Below, one piece after another: positions 42,891 to 51,177 of a stretch of 64,000 nucleotides of DNA (positions within the stretch are counted from its first letter, which is position 1; every line of letters begins with the position of its first letter). A program made the translations under genes and the position numbers. The notes under the pieces were generated by a model that was not told where the DNA came from, did not search any database, and saw only the letters and a list, made by a program, of their open reading frames with translations. This stretch comes from Mesobacterium_A hydrothermale (lineage in GTDB: Bacteria > Pseudomonadota > Alphaproteobacteria > Rhodobacterales > Rhodobacteraceae): positions 1-64,000 of the forward strand of contig NZ_JAYLLH010000016.1 of assembly GCF_035818635.1 (NCBI RefSeq). The letters run 5' to 3'.

Positions 42891-43128
42891 AAGCCTCACG
42901 TCCTTTACTGCCTGCACATGTCCGACTTCACACTCGGTGAAACGCGCGTTGCGCTCGTTTCGGTGCTACGGATGTCGCGGATCCGAGTCGGTCACACAGG
43001 TTTTCCTCACACCTGAAACTGGTCTAGAATGTAGGCAACATTTGGACCAAAAAACCGAAATTGTGCGGTATTGCCGGACGATCCGATGGCGGACAGTGAC
43101 CCCGCCGGAGGGGGTGACGCCGCAAGAC

Positions 43129-43164
43129 AAAAGGCGCCCCAGTGATCAGGGCGCCTTTGTTTTT
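43129..43164 (-). terminator. Terminator after the OmpA-family gene
   Basis: Perfect 10-bp stem (43130-43139 with 43149-43158), flanked by TTGTTTTT on the plus strand and A-rich sequence on the other side, so it may work in both directions. It separates the OmpA gene from cpaE, which therefore probably has its own promoter in 42891-43128, where I could not identify convincing -35/-10 boxes. Confidence 0.8.
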
Positions 43165-43181
43165 CCAGGTTTTGTCTGGGT

Positions 43182-43838
43182 TTAGCCGTCGCTGTTTGCG
43201 GTGGTGGTGCCTTGAATCGTTTGTGCTGGCACCGCGCTTGCAATGTATTCGCGATAGATGACCTCGGCATATTTGCCGTCCAGAACCGACGGATGGCTTT
43301 TGACGAAGCCGGATACCTCGGTTACGGTCCGGCGGTTCCGGCGTTCGCGGCCCTGTGTCACGATCAGCGGCTGAGTCTCGCCGTAGGAGACAACAGCCTC
43401 CAAGCGCGAGCGGCTGATGCCTTGGGACACGAGATAATTCACCACCGCATTGGCGCGGCGCAGACCAAGGTTCCTGTTATAGGCGGCCGAGCCGACAAGG
43501 TCGGTGTGACCATAGACGCGGAAGCGGACCTCGGGGAACTGGCGGATCCAGTCGGCCTGTTGGCGCAACACTGCAGTGGCCTCTGCATCCAGCTGCGCGC
43601 TGTTGAAGGCGAAGTTGACGGTCGAATGAATCTCTGACGCGAACCTTTTGGCCAAGTCGAGCGTATAGCTCTTTTCGCCGGTCATCAGCTGGGTGTTGTT
43701 CATCGTGGCGTTGCCGAATTCGCCATTGTCGACGGTCGACCCGGCTTCCCAGTGGAACTGGGAATAGATCGGATCAGTGTTTGTGCAGGCGGTCAGCAGC
43801 GCAAGCGCGCTGACCGAAAACATCAGTTTATGTGTCAT
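43182..43838 (-). CDS. OmpA-family lipoprotein in the Tad locus
   Basis: A 218-aa predicted lipoprotein: signal MTHKLMFSVSALALLTAC (lipobox LTAC) followed by an OmpA-type peptidoglycan-binding domain (NFAFNSAQLDAEATAVLRQQ, VYGHTDLVGSAAYNRNLGLRRANAV, RRNRRTVTEV). ATG 43838 has a G-run upstream; ATGs at 43850 and 43853 are alternatives. It lies 17 bp after cpaC. OmpA-like proteins occur in many Tad loci and probably anchor the secretin to peptidoglycan. Confidence 0.88.
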   Translation of the reverse strand: MTHKLMFSVSALALLTACTNTDPIYSQFHWEAGSTVDNGEFGNATMNNTQLMTGEKSYTLDLAKRFASEIHSTVNFAFNSAQLDAEATAVLRQQADWIRQFPEVRFRVYGHTDLVGSAAYNRNLGLRRANAVVNYLVSQGISRSRLEAVVSYGETQPLIVTQGRERRNRRTVTEVSGFVKSHPSVLDGKYAEVIYREYIASAVPAQTIQGTTTANSDG

Positions 43839-43855
43839 GTGCCCCCGCATCATTC

Positions 43856-45286
43856 TTAGTCCATCACATAGCCATAGGACCCGCTGAAGTCCTGCTTGGC
43901 AACTTCGCCCGCGGCGCCCTTGGCCGCCGGTTTGCGGGAATCGCCGGTCACGCGCCCGAACAGGAACAGATCCTTTTCCGACGGCAGCGTGACCCGATCG
44001 GTCGGAAGCGAAAGCGCCTCGCCCCGGGTGGGTGTCACAAGATGCGGTGTGATGATCACCACAAGCTCCGACTGCTGGCGCTGGTAGTCGGCGCTGCGGA
44101 ACAGGGAGCCAAGGACCGGGATGTCGCCAAGCCACGGAATTTGCGAAGAATTGTCAAGAAAATCGTCCTGCAACAGGCCGGCGACCGCAAAGCTTTCGCC
44201 ATCTCGCAGTTCAACCGTTGTCGAGGTCTTGCGCTTTTTGAACGCATCGACACGCAGGTTGTTGAAGTCGATCCCGTTGGCCGAGTCGATCGACGAAACC
44301 GCTGCTTCCATTTCCAGGTTGATCAGATCGCCATCGATGACCCGCGGAACGAAGTTCAGCTCGATCCCGAAGGGTTTGTATTCGATGCTGATGGTGCCAT
44401 CGCTTTGCGGTGCGGGTACCGGGTATTCCCCGCCGGCCAGGAACTTGGCTTCCTGCCCGGAAAGCGCTGTCAGGTTCGGCTCGGCCAGGGTCCGCACGAC
44501 GCCTTTGGATTCAAGCGCTTCCAGCAAGATCCCAACTTCGAGCCCGCCGGCGTTGAAGCCGAACAGGATCGCGCCCCCCGCTGTCGAGCTCGGCCCGAGT
44601 TTGGTGGCAACCGAATCCCCCGCGGCATTGGCGGTTGCGTTGCCGGTGCCGATTTCCAGGCCGTTGCCGCTGCCGGTCAAGGTGCCGGCGGTGGCCAGCG
44701 ACGTTTGCAGCGATTTCGACACAGAGCGCTGCATCTCGGCAAAACGAACCTTCAGCATCACCTGTTGAACGCCGCCCACCGTCATCAGGTTCGACACCCG
44801 GTCCGGAGCATAGCGCTCAGCAAGATCCAGCGCGCGTTGGAGCTTTTGCGTGCTCGATACAGTGCCGGACAGAACGATGCCATCGTTGGCGGTGCGCACT
44901 TCGATCTTTTCGCCCGGCAGGATCTGACGCAAGCGCTCCTTGAACTCGGTCACGTCGGCGGCAACGCGGACGTCGACGTTGGTGATCAGCCGACCGTTGC
45001 CGTCAAGGATCGTGAGCGTCGTGATGCCGGGGGTTTTGCCCAGGACATAGATCGAGCGATCCGACAGCGAAGAGATGTCGGCGATTTCTGGATTGGCGAT
45101 GCTGAGTTCCGCGAAAGGCTGATCCGCTTCGACCACCACCGCCCGATTCATCGGGACGTTCAGCGTGGACGAAAGGTTGCCCCGGACAACCCGCAGCGTT
45201 TCGGCAGCCACCGGACCCGCAGCAATAGGAGTATACGCAAGGATAAGACCCGTAAGGGCCGCCTTAAGAAAACCGTCGAATTTCAT
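43856..45286 (-). CDS. cpaC: Tad pilus outer-membrane secretin (CpaC/RcpA)
   Basis: A 476-aa secretin. Signal peptide (about 1-28, ending PVAAE), a pilus-assembly N-terminal domain (LNVPMNRAVVVEADQPFAELSIA), a BON-like domain (KIEVRTANDGIVLSGTVSS) and the secretin core with the end motif VPWLGDIPVLGSLFRS-like IPWLGDIPVLGSLF. It forms the outer-membrane channel for the Flp pilus. ATG 45286 gives the signal peptide; a longer upstream frame does not. Confidence 0.95.
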   Translation of the reverse strand: MKFDGFLKAALTGLILAYTPIAAGPVAAETLRVVRGNLSSTLNVPMNRAVVVEADQPFAELSIANPEIADISSLSDRSIYVLGKTPGITTLTILDGNGRLITNVDVRVAADVTEFKERLRQILPGEKIEVRTANDGIVLSGTVSSTQKLQRALDLAERYAPDRVSNLMTVGGVQQVMLKVRFAEMQRSVSKSLQTSLATAGTLTGSGNGLEIGTGNATANAAGDSVATKLGPSSTAGGAILFGFNAGGLEVGILLEALESKGVVRTLAEPNLTALSGQEAKFLAGGEYPVPAPQSDGTISIEYKPFGIELNFVPRVIDGDLINLEMEAAVSSIDSANGIDFNNLRVDAFKKRKTSTTVELRDGESFAVAGLLQDDFLDNSSQIPWLGDIPVLGSLFRSADYQRQQSELVVIITPHLVTPTRGEALSLPTDRVTLPSEKDLFLFGRVTGDSRKPAAKGAAGEVAKQDFSGSYGYVMD

Positions 45287-45430
45287 GTGACCTGCCTCTC
45301 CGATCACGCCTCTGCTGCGGGTCTTTTTGCCCACTCTTTTGACGATCCTGCGTCAATTTCAATTTTTTTGCAAGAATCAATGGCTTCGCGTTCTTGCTTT
45401 ATGTGGGCCAATGGCAACAGGCGAAGTTCA

Positions 45431-45471
45431 AAACGAATTGTCCCGCCACCGGAATTCCTGCGGTGGCGGGG
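45431..45471 (-). terminator. Probable terminator after cpaB
   Basis: Perfect 10-bp stem (45442-45451 with 45461-45470) extended by one G-T pair, 20 bp past the cpaB stop, with a short T-rich tract beyond on the minus strand. Read-through into cpaC is possible. Confidence 0.7.
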
Positions 45472-45490
45472 ACAAGTTGTTGTAATCGCA

Positions 45491-46354
45491 TTAGTTTGTG
45501 CAGGGGATCGGCGTTTCGACCACCTCGGCACCCTTGCGGGTGCGCATGGTGCAGACGCGCGGTTTTTCGACCTGAACCTGCTGCACTGGCTTTTCCATGT
45601 CCAGGAGATCGCGCTGGTCGACCTCGACGGCGTGGGTCACGGCCTCGTCGTTGGTGCCCATCAGCGACAGCGTCAGCTGGCCGGTCTGCAGGGCCTGCGC
45701 CAGCGATGCAACCTGTTTCGGCGTGGCTGCCACGGTCACCGTGCGGGCATCCATCACCGCGCTGGGATCAGAGGCATCGGCGTTCTGGTCCAGTGCGATC
45801 ACCCGCAGGCCGCTTTCGATCAGGCGGGTGACGTCATTGCGACCGCCGTTGCCATTTTCGTCTTCGGGCGGCTGGCCGGTCCAATAGACTTCGACCCGGT
45901 CATCGACGCGGATGCTTCCGCTCATCCCGTTCGAGGTATCGACCTCAATGGTGAAGGCGCGTTGCCCACGTTCCAGGCGGGCAGCAAGGCCGGTCGGCGC
46001 GCCCGGTTCGCTCAGCTTGACAGCCATCAGCGGTTCGTTGATTTCCATCTTGCGCAGTGCAATACGCGGTGCCTCGCCTTCCGAGAAGGGGGGGCGGTTT
46101 TTCGAGAATACGCCGGCCGGCAGCGATTCTTTCGGGAAGCGGATCAGCTTCACATCTTCGGGCTTGATCGGCTCGCCATAGCTGATCTGTCGGTTGGCGA
46201 CATAGATATCGACCAACGGCACATATTCACCGTCCTTGTTGCGCTCTGCTTCCAGCGCTGCCTGGTACGACCCGACATATGTCTGCGCCATATAGACCGC
46301 GCCACCTGCCAGGGCGACACCCACAAGAAGGACCAATCCGAAAATCAGTCGCAT
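45491..46354 (-). CDS. cpaB: Flp pilus assembly protein CpaB (RcpC)
   Basis: A 287-aa protein with an N-terminal membrane helix (3-24) and an SAF-like domain (about 45-115, VPLVDIYVANRQISYGEPIKPEDV), then the RcpC/CpaB domain (VDTSNGMSGSIRVDDRVEVYWTG). CpaB stabilises the secretin and modulates pilus production. It follows flp pilin 1 by 186 bp. Confidence 0.94.
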   Translation of the reverse strand: MRLIFGLVLLVGVALAGGAVYMAQTYVGSYQAALEAERNKDGEYVPLVDIYVANRQISYGEPIKPEDVKLIRFPKESLPAGVFSKNRPPFSEGEAPRIALRKMEINEPLMAVKLSEPGAPTGLAARLERGQRAFTIEVDTSNGMSGSIRVDDRVEVYWTGQPPEDENGNGGRNDVTRLIESGLRVIALDQNADASDPSAVMDARTVTVAATPKQVASLAQALQTGQLTLSLMGTNDEAVTHAVEVDQRDLLDMEKPVQQVQVEKPRVCTMRTRKGAEVVETPIPCTN

Positions 46355-46540
46355 AACCTTACCTCACTTTCGGCCGTGCGCCTGGGGCGCATCTGTTTCA
46401 CGTTGCTACTGACGTCAGGATGCCGGGCAATTCTGTCCTCCATGGGCCAAGATGCGGGCAATTGTTTGAGAACGTCCTGAGTGTGTCAGAAGCTGCGACA
46501 CGGCACTGATCGGGCCGTGTTGCGTTTCTTGGCGTGAAGA

Positions 46541-46720
46541 TCAGAAATCGTTTTCCGCTGCCACCGCGCCAGCTGCGGCGCGGATCAGGCGGTTGGACTG
46601 ACGTTCGATGGTCGAATAGGCGGCGATTGCCAGTCCAACAACGGCTGCGGTCAGAACCACCCAGTCAACGGTCACGGCACCGTCTTCGTCGTGGCGGAAG
46701 TTTTTGATGAACTTGATCAT
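46541..46720 (-). CDS. Flp-type pilin 1
   Basis: A 59-aa prepilin. Charged leader MIKFIKNFRHDEDG (1-14), then the hydrophobic AVTVDWVVLTAAVVGLAIAAYS, ending AENDF. Cleavage is expected after Gly14. The Flp consensus G-x4-E-Y reads G-x4-D-W here. Differs from pilins 2 and 3 at residue 33 (Ala instead of Thr). The identical leader GGAGACAAGACCATG precedes all three starts. A 10-bp stem (46495-46504 with 46514-46523) follows without a T-run. Confidence 0.92.
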   Translation of the reverse strand: MIKFIKNFRHDEDGAVTVDWVVLTAAVVGLAIAAYSTIERQSNRLIRAAAGAVAAENDF

Positions 46721-46910
46721 GGTCTTGTCTCCATTGGCGTACTTTGGGTTTCCACGTCATTGCGACGGGCCTCGCTCCTCGTCCCGGACGCTGAGATGGA
46801 AACAAGTTGGTGCTGAAAAGAGGCGGAATTGCGGAACGAATTTGGACGAATAGGCTAAATTGTCCGCATTCGTGGAAACAGTCTGTCCACAACCTGGCTG
46901 CAGGAACGAC

Positions 46911-46934
46911 AAAACGGCCCCAAGGGGCCGTTTT
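46911..46934 (-). terminator. Terminator of pilin 2
   Basis: Perfect 11-bp stem AAAACGGCCCC with GGGGCCGTTTT (46911-46921 with 46924-46934), followed by TTTT on the minus strand; 25 bp past the stop. Confidence 0.92.
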
Positions 46935-46958
46935 GCAAGATCGTACCGAAAGGCGATC

Positions 46959-47138
46959 TTAGAAATCGTTTTCCGCGGCCACGGCGCCAGCTGCAGCGCG
47001 GATCAGGCGGTTCGACTGGCGTTCGATGGTCGAATAGGCGGTGATTGCCAAGCCGACCACGGCTGCGGTCAGAACGACCCAGTCAACAGTCACGGCGCCG
47101 TCTTCGTCCTTGCGGAAGTTTTTGATGAACTTGATCAT
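46959..47138 (-). CDS. Flp-type pilin 2
   Basis: A 59-aa prepilin of the same design as its neighbours. Lys10 in the leader (FRKDEDG) is its only protein difference from pilin 3, so the predicted mature pilins 2 and 3 are identical. Has its own terminator and an upstream region shared with pilin 3 (CGCGGTAACGAGTGAGCAAA), so it may be transcribed alone. Confidence 0.93.
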   Translation of the reverse strand: MIKFIKNFRKDEDGAVTVDWVVLTAAVVGLAITAYSTIERQSNRLIRAAAGAVAAENDF

Positions 47139-47320
47139 GGTCTTGTCTCCGTAGATGTACGTGTTTTGCTCACTCGTTACCGCGCAGGAGGCTGTGCCAT
47201 CGCATTGGTCCGTTGCGGCGCAGGATCATGTTTCGCAGCCAATTCTGGCGGGATTGGGGCGTATTGCGGGAATTTTCCGTGCAATTAGAGTGTTTTGCGA
47301 AACAAATTGCAGAAGCTTTG

Positions 47321-47351
47321 AAAACAAAGAAGCGGCCCGAAGGGCCGCTTC
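47321..47351 (-). terminator. Terminator of pilin 3
   Basis: Perfect 10-bp stem (47329-47338 with 47342-47351, loop GAA) with T-rich sequence (TTTGTTTT) on the minus strand; 24 bp past the stop. Confidence 0.9.
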
Positions 47352-47375
47352 CTGTGAATTCTTTCAGGCGTGATC

Positions 47376-47555
47376 TCAGAAATCGTTTTCTGCGGCCACG
47401 GCGCCAGCTGCGGCGCGGATCAGGCGGTTCGACTGCCGTTCGATGGTCGAATAGGCGGTGATTGCCAGGCCAACAACGGCTGCGGTCAGCACGACCCAGT
47501 CAACGGTCACGGCGCCGTCTTCGTCGTGACGGAAGTTTTTGATGAACTTGATCAT
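47376..47555 (-). CDS. Flp-type pilin 3
   Basis: A 59-aa prepilin; leader MIKFIKNFRHDEDG, then AVTVDWVVLTAAVVGLAITAYS, ending AENDF. Start at 47555 is fixed by the GGAG ribosome site 8 bp upstream, shared by all three pilins; the longer frame upstream (MSKRMNTYGDKT) covers this site and is rejected. First gene of the Tad locus in the direction of transcription. Confidence 0.93.
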   Translation of the reverse strand: MIKFIKNFRHDEDGAVTVDWVVLTAAVVGLAITAYSTIERQSNRLIRAAAGAVAAENDF

Positions 47556-47882
47556 GGTCTTGTCTCCGTAGGTGTTCATGCGTTTGCTCACTCGTTACCG
47601 CGTCGGGGTGTCGAATAGCTCAAGCAGCACGACCGTTGCGGCATGTAGCGATATAGCCAGTGGTTTGAGGCGGTATTTTGGCGTGAATGGATCAATTTGA
47701 GAACGTAAGGAATTTCTGCGGGAGAATGGCGTAAGATTCTGAAAAGAAATAACAAAAATATCTCTTCTGCACGAGTTCAGGCGAATGTGCCACGTTTTTC
47801 ATTTCTGTTGTGGCAACAGATTTACCGAACGCTTGGGATTGTGCGAGTATTGGCAAAAAAGAAGCCAGAGGCAGGCACAGAC
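47556..47882. other. Divergent intergenic region, pilin 3 and lytic transglycosylase
   Basis: 327 bp without a gene. The first 40 bp hold the pilin 3 leader and ribosome site. The conserved CGCGGTAACGAGTGAGCAAA block lies on the minus strand at about 47583-47602. The middle part (about 47690-47770) is AT-rich compared with its surroundings, as expected for two divergent promoters. I could not assign -35/-10 boxes with confidence. Confidence 0.6.
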
Positions 47883-48698
47883 ATGCAGAAATTCTTGATC
47901 GCGGCTTTCCTGGCCGCCACACTGGCGTTGCCGGTGGCGGCTGAAGCGCCCAAACCCTTCCCGACGTTCTCGGCCAAGCGGGTGAAACCGCCCGGCAAGG
48001 GAGCCAAACAACGCATCACGGTTCAGATCGCGCCGCAGCCCGCGGCGCCCGCAGCCGCCAGCCAGGCCGTGCAGGCCGCGGCCTTGGCGCCGTCTTCGCC
48101 AGGGGGCAGCTATGCATGGTTTTGGCAAACGGTGTCGCCGGCCTTGTCGGAAACTGGGCCCGGGCGTCTGGAACCGGCCTTGATCCGGCTGGGAAACCCG
48201 CCTTCCGGGCTCGGTGTCCGCGCACCCCGGTTGCAGGGTCTTCACGAGATTGCCGATACCTATGGCCGCGAAATCCTGTTGGCCACGGTGGGCACAAGGG
48301 TTTCACCGGCTTTGGCGCTTGCGGTGATCTCGGTCGAATCCTCGGGGAAAGCCGATGCGGTCAGCAAAGCCGGGGCGCAGGGGTTGATGCAGTTGATGCC
48401 GGCGACGGCGACCCGTTTTGGTGTGTCGGATTCGCTGAACGCCGCTCAGAACATACAAGGCGGTGTTCGGTTTCTGGACTTCCTGATGGAAAAATTCGAC
48501 GGCGATCCGATCCTTGTGCTGGCAGGGTACAACGCCGGGGAGAATTCCATCGCCCAGCATGACGGGGTGCCGCCTTTTACCGAAACGCGCGACTATGTGC
48601 CCAAGGTGCTGGCGGCGTTCAAGGTGGCCAAGGGGCTGTGCAAGACGCCGCCGCAACTGATCAGCGATGGATGCGTGTTCCAGTTGGCAGGCAACTGA
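47883..48698 (+). CDS. lytic transglycosylase (SLT domain)
   Basis: Periplasmic peptidoglycan lytic transglycosylase, 271 aa. Signal peptide (1-21, ending VAAE), an Ala/Pro-rich linker, then an SLT domain with catalytic Glu152 in VISVESSG, AGAQGLMQLMPATA and the AGYNAGENSI motif. ATG 47883 gives the signal peptide; the upstream in-frame Met adds an implausible N terminus. Divergent from pilin 3, so it could open the cell wall for the Tad machinery, but a housekeeping role is equally possible. Confidence 0.93.
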   Translation: MQKFLIAAFLAATLALPVAAEAPKPFPTFSAKRVKPPGKGAKQRITVQIAPQPAAPAAASQAVQAAALAPSSPGGSYAWFWQTVSPALSETGPGRLEPALIRLGNPPSGLGVRAPRLQGLHEIADTYGREILLATVGTRVSPALALAVISVESSGKADAVSKAGAQGLMQLMPATATRFGVSDSLNAAQNIQGGVRFLDFLMEKFDGDPILVLAGYNAGENSIAQHDGVPPFTETRDYVPKVLAAFKVAKGLCKTPPQLISDGCVFQLAGN

Positions 48699-48706
48699 CG
48701 CGGTTT

Positions 48707-48808
48707 CGGATCGGGCTGTGCCCGATCCGACCGATGCGCCTTTGCATGGCAAAGGCGCATGGGGGCTCTGCCCCCATACCCCCGAGGTATTTGTGAAACA
48801 AAAGACAA
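48707..48808 (+). repeat. Intergenic hairpin array plus tail, copy D (best copy)
   Basis: Three perfect stem-loops in a row: 10 bp (48707-48716 with 48720-48729, loop TGT), 12 bp (48734-48745 with 48749-48760, loop ATG) and 7 bp (48760-48766 with 48770-48776, loop TCT), then the tail CCGAGGTATTTGTGAAACAA (48782-48801). It begins 8 bp past the stop of the lytic transglycosylase and ends 10 bp before the convergent oxidase gene. Confidence 0.9.
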
Positions 48809-48817
48809 GGGATTGGA

Positions 48818-50245
48818 TCAGGTGGTTGCCGTCTGGCGTAGTACCGCACCGGGGTTCATGATGCCCAGCGGGTCGAGTGCGGTCTTGATCGTGCGCATGG
48901 CCCACAGTTTCGCCGGATCGCCATAGCGTTCAAGATCGGAGGCCTTGAGCCGACCGATGCCGTGTTCGGCGCTGATCGAGCCGCCGGTGGCGTGCACAAG
49001 TTCGTGCAGGATGCGCGAGCCGTCTTCGGCAAGGTGCAGGAAGGCGGTACGGGCCGTGCCCTTTGGCGGAAAAAGGTTGAAATGCAGGTTGCCGTCCCCG
49101 AGGTGGCCGAAACAGTTGATCCGCAACGGGCCGAGCGGTTTCAGCCGTTCGCGGGCAGTCGCAATGAAGTCTGCCACGGCACCCAACGGAAGCGAGATGT
49201 CGTGGCTGGCAATCGCGCCGACCATGCGGTTCGCGGTGGGGATGTCTTCGCGCACACGCCAGAAATCCTGACGCTGGGCTTCCGACTGGGCGATCAGACC
49301 ATCGCTGACGAGCCCTGCGGCCAATGCGGCTTCGAACAGATTTTCGAGTGCGGTGTGCGGGTCCTGACCCAGCGACAGGCCGAGGTCGATCAGCACCATC
49401 CAGCGCGGGTTTTCCGGGAAGGGCCGGCGGAGATCGGGCAGTTTTTCGGCCAGGAAGTCGAGGCCCACTCCCGATATCAGTTCAAATGCACTGATCCCGT
49501 CGCCGATGTGATCCCGGGCGAGTGAGAGGAGGCTGAGCGCGGCCGCGGGGTCATTGACCACCAAGAACGCGGTGCCTTGCGCCGCGGGGACGGGCGACAG
49601 TTTCAACGTGGCGGCGGTGATCACGCCCAACGTGCCTTCGGCACCGATGAGAAGGTTGCGCAGGTCATAACCGGTGTTGTCCTTGCGCAGCCGCTTTAAT
49701 CCGTGGTGGACCTGGCCGTCAGGCAGCACTGCTTCCAGCCCCAGGCAGAGGTCGCGCGCATTGCCATAGCGCAGCACGTTCACGCCGCCCGCATTGGTGC
49801 CGAGCAGCCCACCGATGCGGGCGGACCCTTCGGAGGCGAGCGACAGTGGAAACAGCCGGTTCCGGTCTGCGGCCGCCGCCTGCACATCGGCGAGAATCGC
49901 CCCGGCCTGCGCGATCAAGGTGTTTTCCTCGGGATAGACCCCCAAGACCTTGTTCATGCGTTCCAGCGACAGGATCAGTGGCAAGGGACCATCAGGTTTC
50001 ACTTGTCCAGCGACCAGCCCGGTGCCGCCGCCATAGGGGATCACGCCGACACGGGCTGTGGCGCAGGCGCGGATGATCGTTGCGACGTCGTCGGTGCAGC
50101 GGGGCAGGGCGACCCAGGCTGCGTTCCCATGCCACTTGCCACGCGGCTCTTCCAGATAGCGCGGCTCGGCGGGGCGCAGGGTGTCCGCGGGCAGGTGTCG
50201 GGCAAGGGACTGGGCAAAGGCATCCTGGGCGGGGGCAAGCGCCAT
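48818..50245 (-). CDS. FAD-linked oxidase (D-2-hydroxyacid dehydrogenase, GlcD/DLD/D2HGDH-like)
   Basis: A 475-aa flavoprotein of the FAD_binding_4 / FAD-oxidase_C type. FAD-binding segments VIPYGGGTGLVAGQ and GGLLGTNAGGVNVLRYGNARD, and the C-terminal metal/substrate motifs FGHLGDGNLHFN and SAEHGIGRLK, are clear. Members oxidise D-lactate, glycolate or D-2-hydroxyglutarate; the exact substrate is not predictable here. Monocistronic by position, 52 bp downstream of the MBL-fold gene on the same strand. Confidence 0.9.
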   Translation of the reverse strand: MALAPAQDAFAQSLARHLPADTLRPAEPRYLEEPRGKWHGNAAWVALPRCTDDVATIIRACATARVGVIPYGGGTGLVAGQVKPDGPLPLILSLERMNKVLGVYPEENTLIAQAGAILADVQAAAADRNRLFPLSLASEGSARIGGLLGTNAGGVNVLRYGNARDLCLGLEAVLPDGQVHHGLKRLRKDNTGYDLRNLLIGAEGTLGVITAATLKLSPVPAAQGTAFLVVNDPAAALSLLSLARDHIGDGISAFELISGVGLDFLAEKLPDLRRPFPENPRWMVLIDLGLSLGQDPHTALENLFEAALAAGLVSDGLIAQSEAQRQDFWRVREDIPTANRMVGAIASHDISLPLGAVADFIATARERLKPLGPLRINCFGHLGDGNLHFNLFPPKGTARTAFLHLAEDGSRILHELVHATGGSISAEHGIGRLKASDLERYGDPAKLWAMRTIKTALDPLGIMNPGAVLRQTATT

Positions 50246-50297
50246 GGGTCACTCCGTTCGCTGGGTGGCATCCTTGTGGCGCAACAGAGCAGCGCGC

Positions 50298-51116
50298 TCA
50301 ACCCCGGTCGGACAACCAGCGTGGGCGCAGCACCATCACCGTGGGACGTTTCGGCAGGGTGCGCAGGGAAAGTTCGATGTCGTTGCCGTCGACACGCTCG
50401 ATGGCAAACACGTCGCTCACGCCATCAAGGAATACCCCCAGCGCCCTGTCGGAAAACCAGTGCATGGGGATCACAACAGAGGACCGCAGCCGTTCCACAA
50501 TCCGCGTCATCGTGCCAACGTCAAGCGTATAGCCGCCATCAACCGGCACCATGACAACATCCAGCCGCCCGATTGCGGCATACTGTTCCGGTGTGGGTTC
50601 GTGGTGCAGGTGGCCAAGGTGGCCGATACACAGCCCGGCGACTTCGAAGATGAAGATCGAGTTGCCTCGGGTTTCCGCCCCGGTAAAGCCTGAACGAATG
50701 TCGGTTGACACGTTGCGGATCAGCATTTCGCCAAGGTCGAGGTGATGTTCGATGCCTTCGCCAAAGGCGCCCCAGCCAGGCAGGACATGGGGGATGCGCG
50801 AGTCGGGGGCGCTGGTCCAGTGGGTTTCATGGGCGTGGTTCATTGTAACCACGTCGGGAACGAACCGCGTTGGCCCGACGCTGCCGGCATAGTCGGTGAC
50901 CGCGCTGAGGCCGCCGGGTGTTTGCAGCAAGAATGATGCGTGGGCGATGTAGTGCAGGCGGACGGTATAGTCTGGAAGTGGGTCGGTCCAAGCGGCCTTG
51001 TGCAGATATCGCAGACCCGGCGCGGCATCGGCGATGGCGATGCAATGGCTGGGGCGGCGGTCCTGCGCATGGGTCAGCGTTGCGGCGCAGATCAGGGCAA
51101 TGGCAAGTCTCAGCAT
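50298..51116 (-). CDS. exported MBL-fold (UlaG-like) hydrolase
   Basis: A 272-aa metallo-beta-lactamase-fold protein with a signal peptide (MLRLAIALICAATLTHA). Metal ligands are suggested in MNHAHETHW, LGHLHHEP, VPVDGG and IPMHW, as in UlaG-like enzymes. The first motif N-H-A-H-E-T-H departs from the classic HxHxDH in having Glu where Asp is usual. ATG 51116 is chosen for its GGAG ribosome site and signal peptide; ATGs at 51122 and 51128 are alternatives. Substrate unknown. Confidence 0.82.
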   Translation of the reverse strand: MLRLAIALICAATLTHAQDRRPSHCIAIADAAPGLRYLHKAAWTDPLPDYTVRLHYIAHASFLLQTPGGLSAVTDYAGSVGPTRFVPDVVTMNHAHETHWTSAPDSRIPHVLPGWGAFGEGIEHHLDLGEMLIRNVSTDIRSGFTGAETRGNSIFIFEVAGLCIGHLGHLHHEPTPEQYAAIGRLDVVMVPVDGGYTLDVGTMTRIVERLRSSVVIPMHWFSDRALGVFLDGVSDVFAIERVDGNDIELSLRTLPKRPTVMVLRPRWLSDRG

Positions 51117-51177
51117 CGGCATCTCCATCTTTACAAAAAAGATGTTAGCTCGATTCAGCTTTGCCTCAAGAGCCGTG

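Noticed and set aside
42891..43128. Small RNA or promoter in the cpaE upstream region
   Set aside because: Only short 6-bp inverted repeats and no convincing -35/-10 pair; nothing specific can be supported.
43832..46480. Long plus-strand open frame (882 codons) opposite cpaC and cpaB
   Set aside because: Antisense shadow of two well-supported Tad genes; it has no domain, signal or ribosome site.
46495..46523. Terminator after pilin 1
   Set aside because: A 10-bp stem exists but no T-run follows on the minus strand; read-through into cpaB is at least as likely, so it is mentioned only in the pilin entry.
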